From Candidatus Gastranaerophilales bacterium (lineage in GTDB: Bacteria > Cyanobacteriota > Vampirovibrionia > Gastranaerophilales > Gastranaerophilaceae), in contig UNSJ01000002.1 of the NCBI GenBank assembly GCA_900548405.1, positions 1 through 64,000 of the forward strand: a stretch of 64,000 nt of DNA. The letters run 5' to 3'. Positions 17,889-28,900 of the stretch are shown piece by piece. A program made the position numbers and the translations under genes. Each line of letters starts with the position of its first letter. Position 1 is the stretch's first letter. The notes under the pieces are model-generated. The model did not search any database. It was not told where the DNA came from and saw only the letters and a list, made by a program, of their open reading frames with translations.

Positions 17889-18876
17889 ATCTCTTGAAAT
17901 TCTCGTTATATAAATGATGTTTTAAAAATTTGCATATAACTTTATAAGCAGTTTTAGTTGCTCTGCTTTCTCTTAAACCGTTTAAAAGTAAAAAATCATG
18001 ATGAATATTATTTATTCTAACGCAGACCGTTTCGACATCTGCTTCAATAAGTTTGCGTGCAAATGCTTCGCCCTCATCTCTGAGGACATCGTTTTCATCA
18101 GTGATAATTAATGTTGGAGGAAGATTTTCAAGATCTTCAATATCAGCTTTTAACGGTGAAGCGTAAATCTCTTTACGTTTGTGTTTATCAGGAATATATG
18201 CATCCCAGAACCACTCCATTGCTTTTTTAGTAAGCCATGGACCGTCTTTGAACAGGTCATAAGATTCTGTTTTCATTTCAGCATCTGTTACGGGGTAAAT
18301 AAGGGCTAAACATTTTAATTCCGGGCCGCCTTCTTTGGATGATTTAATAGCCGCAGCTGCAGCCATATTTCCGCCTGCGCTGTCTCCGACAAGTGCAATA
18401 TGGTCTGAATCAATATTGTATTCATCAGGGTTTTCTGACAAATATTTCAAGGCTCCGTAAATTTGATTAATCGCCGTAGGATACTGAGATTCAGGCGAAC
18501 GTGAATAATTTACAAATGCAACAACTGATTTAGTATGGTTTGCAATAGTTTTAATTGTCATATCAAAAGCATCTGCATCTCCCAAAATCCAACCACCTCC
18601 GTGAGAATAAATTATTAGAGGGAGTTTTTCATCTTTATGTTTTTCAGGTCTTACAAGCCTTAAACTTATTGTACCTGCAATTTCACTGAAAATTTCAATA
18701 TCCTGCAAATCAGCTTCAATACTCTGGTGGTATTTATATTGTAAATCCAATAAGAATTCTCTTGCTTCTTCAGGAGTCATTTCATATAAGGGCTTTCCTC
18801 CCTTTACTTCAAGTTCTTCATTAAACGTTTCTGTAACTTTATCTAAATATGGTTTTTTTGATGATGGTTCTTTCAT
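17887..18876 (-). CDS. Alpha/beta hydrolase, hormone-sensitive-lipase-like esterase
   Basis: About 329 residues. The oxyanion-hole HGGGW and the nucleophile elbow GDSAGGNMA mark the HSL family (acetyl-hydrolase/esterase), with the acid in the DENDVLRDEG region and the His in NIHHDF. There is no signal peptide, so it is a cytoplasmic carboxylesterase of unknown substrate. A strong AGGAGG site fixes the ATG at 18876 (the frame opens at 18912). Confidence 0.88.
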   Translation of the reverse strand: MKEPSSKKPYLDKVTETFNEELEVKGGKPLYEMTPEEAREFLLDLQYKYHQSIEADLQDIEIFSEIAGTISLRLVRPEKHKDEKLPLIIYSHGGGWILGDADAFDMTIKTIANHTKSVVAFVNYSRSPESQYPTAINQIYGALKYLSENPDEYNIDSDHIALVGDSAGGNMAAAAAIKSSKEGGPELKCLALIYPVTDAEMKTESYDLFKDGPWLTKKAMEWFWDAYIPDKHKRKEIYASPLKADIEDLENLPPTLIITDENDVLRDEGEAFARKLIEADVETVCVRINNIHHDFLLLNGLRESRATKTAYKVICKFLKHHLYNENFKR

Positions 18877-19050
18877 GTTTACCTCCTGTAAATAATTTTG
18901 AAGTAAAGTCACGATTTTACCATTACCTTGTCAGACTGATTGAGAAGTTAATAAATGGCTTTAAGGTTTTATAATTAATTTAAATAATCTTAATAAATAT
19001 GAAATGGTGCAATAGAAATTTTCCATAAACAGATAAATCATTGTTATGTT

Positions 19051-19773
19051 ATGAAAAGAATAATTACTTTATTATTAACATTGCTGGTAGGAGTGGCTGT
19101 ATACGCTTCTGATTGCGGGTGTGATGAACAGGTTATTGCACGTGAGCACATGTTCTGCGAAAAAGGTGCATTAACAGACAGTGTAACTGTAACTAATTTA
19201 AGAAATATAATCTGCAAAGGAAATGCCTTTAAAGTTGCATTTTCGTGCAAATTTTTATCAGAATGCTCAAAAGCAGGTGACAGAGTAAATTTTGATGTGC
19301 CCGAAGCAATTTATACACAGGAAGGCACTCTTTTAATTCCTGCCTGTTCAAAAGTTGTAGCAACTGTAATAAGGATAGAGAAACAGCGTGTTCCAAACAA
19401 AAATGCACGTGTTTATTTGAATTTTGAATGTTTGCTCCTCCCTGACGGTACAACAATTTCTATGTCTGCAAGACCTTTAACAAAAGATTCTTCGTTGAAA
19501 GAAGATGGCTGGCATACAGCAGGGAAATTAACTGCATATACATTAGGATTGGGTATAGTAGGTGCAGGCGCGGGTACAGGTTTTGCGTTTATCCCGAACC
19601 CTGCAAAGCTCGGAGTAGGCTATGCAATAGGTATTCCTGTCGGTACAACTGTTGGTTTAATTACAGGTTTAATAACTCCGGGTCTAAAATACCATGCAAA
19701 ATCCGGAGAAAGAATTACTATAATTCTTTGTGAAGATTTGTCAGTGTGTAAGCAATGCCGGACCTGTCCTTAG
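19051..19773 (+). CDS. Exported Cys-containing hypothetical protein
   Basis: This is a 240-residue protein with a signal peptide (MKRIITLLLTLLVGVAVYAS), a Cys-rich start (DCGCDEQV...), a beta-rich middle (GTLLIPACSKVVATVIRIEKQ, LLPDGTTISMSARPL) and two Gly-rich hydrophobic stretches near residues 160-210, ending CKQCRTCP. The middle resembles the 'pore' domain logic of TrbI/VirB10-type or surface-handling proteins, but I cannot assign a family. It lies 166 nt upstream of the giant autotransporter in the same direction, so a role in its export or folding is conceivable but unproven. Confidence 0.65.
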   Translation: MKRIITLLLTLLVGVAVYASDCGCDEQVIAREHMFCEKGALTDSVTVTNLRNIICKGNAFKVAFSCKFLSECSKAGDRVNFDVPEAIYTQEGTLLIPACSKVVATVIRIEKQRVPNKNARVYLNFECLLLPDGTTISMSARPLTKDSSLKEDGWHTAGKLTAYTLGLGIVGAGAGTGFAFIPNPAKLGVGYAIGIPVGTTVGLITGLITPGLKYHAKSGERITIILCEDLSVCKQCRTCP

Positions 19774-19784
19774 TAAAATTTTGA

Positions 19785-19811
19785 ATGTAAATAAATGTAA
19801 ATGGATGTAAA
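19785..19811 (+). promoter_or_regulatory. Three ATGTAA iterons at exact 10-bp period upstream of the autotransporter gene
   Basis: ATGTAAA/ATGTAAT-like units start at 19785, 19795 and 19805, each on the same face of the helix; a fourth ATGTAAATGA lies at 19907. The spacing of one helical turn is typical of tandem operators or direct-repeat activator sites (response-regulator style). The bound protein is unknown. Confidence 0.5.
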
Positions 19812-19939
19812 AAGTAGTAATTTGTACTAGAATTCCTGCTAAACCTGATGCTACGTTAAAATATTATTTTCTTAATATATTTTATTTTTTATTATTTTGT
19901 ATTAGTATGTAAATGAATTAAGAGTATATTGGATCTAAG

Positions 19940-22900
19940 TTGAGAAGAAATAAACTTAAAATTGCCGCTTTGGCTTATATTTGTTTATTATCTGCAGGTT
20001 TAAAAGTATCTGCGGCAGAAATTAATGTAAATGATTTTGATACACTTCAAAGCACAATTCAAAATGCTTCAAGCGGCTCCGTATTAAATATCACATTAAC
20101 AGACAATATTCAGTCTGCTTCCGAAATTGTTACCCAAAAAGATTCTGAAGTTTCTATTAGCGGAGGAAAAACTTATTTAATAAATTCCGATGCTCTCAAC
20201 CATAGAGGATTTAATGTAGTAAACGGTTCAACTCTTACAATTAGCAATACATCCATAAATAATTTTTTAATAAACCAAACTTCTGCATCACAAAGAGATA
20301 AAGGCGGTGCAATTTATGTAAGCGGTCAATTAGACATTAATAATACCGACTTTGTAAAAAATATTGCTTTAAACGGCGACCAGGCAAGCGGCACTGTTGT
20401 TATGGGCGGTGCTATATATGCTAAGCAGGGAACTGTAAATATAAACGGCGGACAATTCGATGAAAATGAAGCAAGACGAGGCGGTGCTATTGCAAGTGAA
20501 GATAATTCTTCTGCTATTTTCGTAATTGATAGTTCAGGATTTGTAGATAATAAAGCAGGATTTGCCGGAGGAGCTGTTTCAAACGGCGGTGTAATGTCAA
20601 TTACGAATTCAAACTTTAAAGGTAATATTGCTGACTTTTCTGCTGATACTTTTGAAAACGGCGGCGGTGCTATCTCAAATACGGGTTCGCTATATCTTCT
20701 TGGAGGGAATACTTTCCAGCAAAACATTTCAGGAAGAAACGGCGGCGCTGTCTTAAACAGATCTAATTCAGGAAGTAATATTATTATTACTGATTATGCA
20801 GAGTTTTTCGGTAACGAAGCCAACGTTGATACAACTAAATTCGAGAAGACTCTTAATGGCGGCGGTGCTGTGTTTAACGGTAATAAAATGACTATCGGCG
20901 ATAATGATTTGAATTCGAGAATTAATTTTACCTCTAACTCAACAACTGCAAGTGGTGGCGCTATATATAATAAAAAAGATATGGATATCAACGGTAAATT
21001 GTACTTCGCCACAAATTCAGCAGGATATAGCGGTGGGGCAATAGCTAATGCAGGTATATTAACATTAAACACCGGTACAAGTTTAGGTAAATTCCTGGAA
21101 AATACCTCAGGAGGTAACGGTGGCGCAATTGCCAATATTGGTACTCTTACTATTATCGGAGATACATCTTATGAAAGAAACTCAGCTGATATAAACGGCG
21201 GAGCGATTTATAATACTCAAAAATTAATAATTGACGGAACATCTAGTTTTGTTGATAACTCTAGTAATGGTAGCGGTGGCGCTATTTTCAATCAAGGTGA
21301 ATTGACAATTTCAGGAACTGCAACTTTCCAAAATAATTCGTCAAATGGAAGCAACAGTGCTATGGCAGGCCAACCGGGCGGCGGTGCAATTTATAATTCT
21401 TCTATTTTAAATATTTCAGGTACCCGTAATGGTGATGTTTCAAGCGCTGATGCATCTATTCGTTTTTTAAATAACTCTGTTGCTAATACAAATAAAAGCA
21501 GTACAGGCGGTGCAATTCACGTTGGTGCAAATATGTATCTTACTGGAGCTGACTTTATAGGCAACAGTGCAGTAAGAGGCGGTGCAATCAGAGGTGAAGG
21601 CGGCGGAGCTGGCGATGATTTAATATTAAATGATGCAAAATTTTTAAATAATGCTGCCGAAAGATATGGTGGTGCAATATCATCAGCAGGAACAGCAAAT
21701 ATATATGTTTCAAATTCTTATTTTGAGGGAAACAAAGTCACTGATAAAACAAACGGCGGAATGGGCGGTGCTATAACCAACGGCGGTAATCTTACTATTT
21801 TGAACTCAACTTTCAAAAACAATTCTGCTGCAAATCACGGCGGTGCTGTAAGTTTCAACGGTAATAAACTTTCAATTCTTGCAGACGGTGCGGATACTGT
21901 TTTTACCGGCAATAATAATACAAACGAAGGTCTTTATATATACTCTACAACAAAACCTGTTATTAACTTTAATGCCGGTAACGGTTCTAACATTAGATTT
22001 GACGATAAAATAGTTTCAAGTGTTACACAAAATATAGATTTAAATAAAGACAATATTTATTACAACCATTTTGAAGATTTGCTTGCAGGTTTGCCGGCAT
22101 CAACTTTAGCTCCTGTGAATGGCAATATTATTTTTAATAATAACTTAAAAAATGTTAATCTTACTTTGTATAACGGAACATTAAAAATTGGTGATGATTC
22201 AAGTATTTTAGCATCAGGTGAAAATTATTTTACAAATTCTTCATTAACTTTGAACGGCGGTACGCTTGATTTGGCTAACGGAAATATTGAATCAGGAGAT
22301 AAATTAAAGTTAAATAATTTTGTTGTAAATGATGATTCTAATCTTCAGTTGGATGTTAACCTGAGCGCTAACGGCGGCAGCGGTGAAATTGATTACATCA
22401 ATTCCGATATTACAGGAAGCGGAACTCTAACAATTGATAAAATTAATTTTGAAGGCGGTTTATCAGGTGACTTGGGTGTAAGTAAAGAACTTCAGTTTGC
22501 TAAAAGTAATTCTGTATCAACTTCATTATTAAACAGTTTACAAACTGTAATTACAAGTGATGCAGGATACGGTCTGGACTTAACAACCACTAACAGCGGT
22601 AAAGATACTCTTTCCGTAACAAAAGTTGTTAACAAAGGCGGTCTGCCAATTGCTGTTTCAATAGGTGACAAATTCGGTTCAGGCTCTAGTACGTATGTTT
22701 ATTCCGCTACCAGTGATGAAACAATTGATGACTGGGCTATTGAATATTCGTATATTGATAACTCAGGAATTGTTCAAAGCACCACTGCATCAAATATATT
22801 AATGGGTAATGAACTTGTAATCAACGGAAACAGTTACAGTGTTATTACTACTGCCAGTGATTTAGCAGGTATAGTTTTGAACAACGGCCAAACATTATCT

Positions 22901-25900
22901 GTAAATAATGTTATGGGTTGGGAAGGTTTTGCCTCTGCAGTAATAAATAACGGCGGAACTGTTAATATTCAAAATTCTACATTTTCAAATAACGTATCTG
23001 CTTCCGGAAACGGTGGTGCTGTACAAAACCTTGCAAACGGAATTTTAAATATTAATAATTCAACATTTGAAAATAATTCTGCTGTACAAGGCGGTGCTAT
23101 TTATAACGAGGGAACGGTTAATATTTCTGCTGACAATTCAACAGCAGTAGTGTTTTCAGGCAATTCTACCGATGTTCATAATGAAGGCGGTACATTAAAT
23201 TTAACTGCCGATAAAACAAGTTCAATAACATTTAATGATAAGATTACAGGTAATAACGGTACTATAAATATTACCGCCTCAAATTTCGGAAGCATTATAT
23301 TTAACAATACTGTATCAAATTCACTGCTGTCCTTGAACAGTGGAACTATGCAAATAGGAAAAGACACATCTCAACTGTCAGCAGGTGATAAATATTTTGA
23401 TAACGTTGCATTAACCGTAAACGGCGGTACTTTAAGTCTTCAAAACGGTCAGATTGATACAATTGATGTCACTGATTTTATCGTGAATAATTCTTCTCAA
23501 TTCCTTTTGGATATTAATTTAACAGCAAATCAACAATCAGATAAAATTAATGCAAATACAGCCGGCGGAAGCGGTACAATATGGATTGGACCGGTTAATA
23601 TTACAGAGAAAATGGCTGATGGAACAACTTCTATTTATGCTGACTTTATAAACCAAAATGTAAGCACTGCAATTGAAGATGTAAATAAAACAATAACAGT
23701 TGACGGAGCTATTTATTCTGTTGATGTTGCAGGAAACAGAATTACTGTTGCAAAAGAAGGTGAATCAGGAGGTTTTGCTTATGAAGTTATAAATCCTGAG
23801 CCGATAGAAAGAACCTTTATTATAGGCTCCAATGATGTAACAGTAAACTCTTGGATTAACGGAGATAATAATCTTGCAGGTACGAGATTCCAAATAACAG
23901 GCGGCAGCAACGGAAATTCTCTTATCGGTTCTGATATAGAAGGTATAATTGTTAAAGCCGGTCAACAGCTTGATATTACAAGTGTATCATCTTATGAAGG
24001 TTTTAAAAGTGCTGCTGTAAATAATGGCGGTGTTGTTAACATATCAAGTACAAAATTCCAAAACAATAGCGGAGCGGAAAATGGCGGTGTAATTCGAAAT
24101 AACAGCGGAACTGTTTCAATTGACGGCGGAAGTTCATTTATAAATAACAGTGCTGATGAAAACGGCGGCGCTATTTATAATAACGGAACACTTAATATCA
24201 ATACTTTTGCCACTGCAGGAACTTTTGTAGGAGATATTGTTTTTGAAAATAATACTGCAAAACAAGGTTCTGATATTTATCAAACAGCATCAGGCATTAC
24301 CAATATAACAGGAGATAATGGCGGCAAACTTACTCTAAACGGCGGCATAGCAGGTTTAGGTGTAATCAATAAAAGCGGAAACGGAACTCTGGTTCTTAAC
24401 GGTGATAATTCAGCTTATAATGGAAAATTTATTCAGACAGGAGCTGTCAATGATGAGGGTGAAGCTGTCACAGGCGGTAAAACAACCGTAAACAGCGGAG
24501 CAAAATTCTTTAACGGTCAAACTACCATTACCGACAGTACTCTTGAATGGTTAACATCAGAAGATTTAGATTATACTCAAGCTCAAAAGCCAAAGTTAAC
24601 AATAAACAGCGGTAATTTAATCGTAGGAAATTCAGCTAAACTTACAATTGATAACGGCGGCTCAATTGCTGACAGCGTTGCTGTTGAATTAAACGGAGAT
24701 TTAATCTTAAAAGAAGATATGTCTGTTAGCGGTAATATTTCAGGCACCGGTAATCTTACAGCTGATAATATAGCTCTTATAGTTGAGGGCGACAATTCAG
24801 GATTTGACGGTAATTTTATACAAAATAAAGGTACAACTGATGTGAATGACGGAGGAACATTATTCAGTAATGTATCTTTAACAAGCAGTGTGCTTAACTT
24901 TAATGAAGGCTCAAAAGCTTCTTCAACATCTGTATTTAAATCAACTGATTCAACCGTATCTCTAATTTCAAATTCTGCAAATTCCGACACAATTTTGAAT
25001 GCGGTTAAAAACGGAACAAACAGTAATTTAAATATCGTGATTGATAATACTGACACTGCTGAGGATTTGAATATCGACGGAACAAGCATTGCAGGGCTGA
25101 CTTTCAAAAATACTTCTGAATACAGTGGAATTATCACAGGTGCAGGAAACATTAAAAACGAAGGTACTTTATCCGTAAAAGGTGATGAATCAGGGTTTAC
25201 GGGTAAATTTACACAAACAGGAGCTTCTACAACTGTTGATAAAACAGGTAAAGTCTTTGGGGGCGATAAAAATATTCAGGCAGGAAGTTTGAATATTACA
25301 AGTTCTGATGTAATTGATTATACAAATGTACATTTATCAAGCGGAACCAAATTAAATCATACAACTGAAACAACAGCGCAAAATACTGTTTCTTCAAGTG
25401 TTGTGGATTTTGTTTCTGATGCACAGGGGGCTTCTGCTAACTTCTCTGCATCAGGTGTTACGGGTAATTATTTGATTACTGAAAATATTGATAACGGAAA
25501 GTCTAATACAATATCATTTTCAAACAGCAATGTAACTCTTGGAACTACGGATTTTACGGGTAATACTAATTATAACTTGACTGATTCTACTCTGGATTTA
25601 TCTTCGGATAGTTCTCTTGATAACTATGAGTTTTCAAGTTTTACAACTTCAGGTACAAATAAACTAAACTTTAACGCTAATTTTGTGGATACTGCAGATC
25701 CGAATGTTAAAGCTCTTGAAACAGATACTTTGCATGTTGCATCAGGCAATGCGGAATTTGAAGTAGGAAAAGTTTTTATTTCAGGACAGGAAAACGGACA
25801 AGCTGAATATAATACAACTCAAAACGTGCTTTCAGGAAATGCTCATTTTTCTGATGACAAGCCTGGAGAAGTTGTTATTTCAACCGGAGCTACTACATCT

Positions 25901-28900
25901 TATGAATACGAAGTTACAGTTACTGATGATAAACAATCAATTCAGCTAAGTGCTACAGGTATTACTGACGAGAATTCATTGAATGATATGAATATACTTG
26001 AAGGTAACAGATTTTTCCAATTCTCTATAGGTGATACTTCCGAATATCATATAGGACAGTCATTAGATGCTACTGCAGAAGGTGACTTTTATATTTCAGG
26101 ACGTTCTGAGAATGCGGCAGACAGTGTCCTTTCCGGAGCAATCATAGACAGCACAGGGGCTTTGACAGGTGATAACGGCAGTTTATTTAATATAGCAGAC
26201 AGTGTTAAAGCAAATCTTGAATTTTCCGATTTAACAATTCAGGATGCATATAAAAACGGCAACGGGTCTGTTATAGAAAATAACAGTAAAGATGCAGTTA
26301 TAACTTTGGATAATACAATTATCAAAAACAACTCATCAACAGGCAGCGGCGGTGCAATTTATAATGACGGCGGAAAAATTATTATAACTGATACAACTTT
26401 TACAAATAACAAAGCCGATGTCGGGGGGGGGGCAATATTTAATGCTTCGGGTGAATTATCACTTAATAACGTTACTTTCAATGCCGCAAATCAAACAACG
26501 GGTGCTAAAAATGATATTTATAATGCAGGAAGCATTGTAACATCAGGGAAAAATACATTTGCAAGTGATATTACCAATGACGGAAGCTTGAGTTTTGCAG
26601 GAACAAACAACGTATCAGGAAATATTATCGGTGCTGACACAGGTAATATTACAAATACAGGAATACTAAATCTTAAAGGTGATAATTCAGGATATAAAGG
26701 TACGTTTACTCAAACTGCGGGTACAACTACAGTTAATGATAAATTCTTTAGCGGAACCAGCACAATAAGTAACGGAACTTTAAACTGGTATACATCAAAA
26801 GATTTGCCTTCTGACGGAACATTAATTGTTCAAAACGGAAGATTTAATATAGGAAAAGACGGCTTAATGGCTGTTCTTACATTGAAAGCAGGAAGCTCAT
26901 TAGCCGATAAGTCAGCAGTAACATTAAACAAAGATGCAAAATTAAATATTGAAGGTGCTGATGTTTCATTAAATAATAATGATAACTGGGCAGGTAAGAT
27001 TACTTTATCTGACGGAAATTTAACATTAAACGGTTTAAGCTCAAACGGTATTATTACGGCAGAAGGCGGAAACCTTAATTTAAATTCAGGCAATTTGTAT
27101 ATCGCATCCAAAAGCTTGATAGCAGGTGACGGAAATAATCCTGCAGTAACAATTGCCGATAATGCTAATTTAAATATTGCAGGCGGAAATGTTACTTTGA
27201 ATTCTAACGATACCTGGAAGGGTAACGTTAATATGGTTTCAGGTGAATTAAATATTGATAATATCTCTGAAAACGGTAAAATTCAGGCTGTCGGCGGTGA
27301 TTTAAATATTAATAACGGAACGCTGACTGTTGAAAACGGTTCATTTATTACATCAGAAGTAAATGCATATATTGACAGTAATTCAACAATAGATATTAAA
27401 GATAAAGGTATCGTAAATATTAATGACGGTGATTCATGGAACGGTACTATAGCTTTAAATGGCGGTGTCTTGAATTACGGCACAACAAACAGCGGAACTC
27501 TTGCTGCTTCAACAGGTGATTTAAACTTATTAAGCGGTTCAATTTTAAATATCCAAACTCCAAGTCAGGTTGCCAATGAAGTTAATGTTGATATCCAAAA
27601 AGGTGCAACGGTAAATTTAATTAATAACAGCATATTCAACCTTGACAGTAAAGATAAATGGAACGGTATGATTAACAATGACGGCGGAAAATTGTTAACT
27701 GACGGACTTGTTAACCAAGGCGGCGGAGGCTTACAGCAAATAAGCGGAGAATCTGTATTTGATAACAATTCACACATTTCAATTACAGATGCTGACAGCT
27801 ACATTCAGGGCGGAAAAGTTTCCATATTAAATAATTCAAGCTTGTATATGGGGCCTAATGTTGAATATGAACTTCAAACTAATGAATTATTAATGAGCAA
27901 TAATTCCTCATTATATCTTATCAATAACGTATTGGAAGAGCCTGAAACCGATATTATGACAGTCAACGGGCTAAACAATGTTACGATTGATATTGCACCG
28001 AGAGGATGGGATAACGATAAATTTATTATTGACAGCCTAAAATCAGACAGTTCAGGTATATTAAATATTTCAGACTTCAACTTTATCGGTCTTGCACCGA
28101 TTGACAGGCATATAATGCTTCAAGTGTTTGATGCAGACAGCATTAAGGATGTAAATTTCACAGCAACGGATAAAGAAATATTTACGCCAATCGGCTGGTA
28201 TAATTTAAGACCGGCAGGCGGCGGTTATTATACATCAAATCTTACACGTTATAATCCTCAAGTATTTAGAGGTCAGGTTGCAACATTGGCAATGTATAAC
28301 AACCAGCTTGTAATTGATGATATGCTGCTTAATCACGTAAGTCTTCAAAGCGAGAGATTTTTGGCGCAGGGACAAGATGTAAACAAATATGCCGCAGTGC
28401 TTCCTCAGTTCGCTCCTTATCAGTATAAAAAAGAAGACGGAGGTCTGTGGTTCAAATCATATGCAACATTTGAAACTCTGTCTATGACACATAACCTTAA
28501 TGTCGGAAACAATGCTTACGGATACTTAATGGGTGCCGACTTCCCGGCAGTTGATTTGAAAAACGGCTGGAAATTCCTCCCTACGGCATATATAGCATAT
28601 AACGGCGGTCATCAGTATTTCAATCAGGTAAGTATGTATCAAAACGGCGGACAGGGCGGTTTTATGGGAACATTTATGAAAAATGATTTCATAGGTTCAA
28701 TACTTGCTTACGGCGGTGGATATTTTAATGAAATGAACGTTGCAGGTTACACTGATAATACTGGAAACTGGTTTGCAGGTACTGCTGCAAAACTTGCTTA
28801 CAATATACATGCAACAAAACATTTTACAATTCAGCCGACAGCATTTGTTTCTTATAACATATTCGGGAAACAAAACTGGGGTACTGACTTTGGTGCTATG

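Noticed and set aside
20326..28080. Many antisense open frames (60-190 codons) inside the autotransporter gene
   Set aside because: Pro/Phe-rich products from the reverse of GGAI/LN repeat codons; no initiation signals. Shadows of the repetitive gene.
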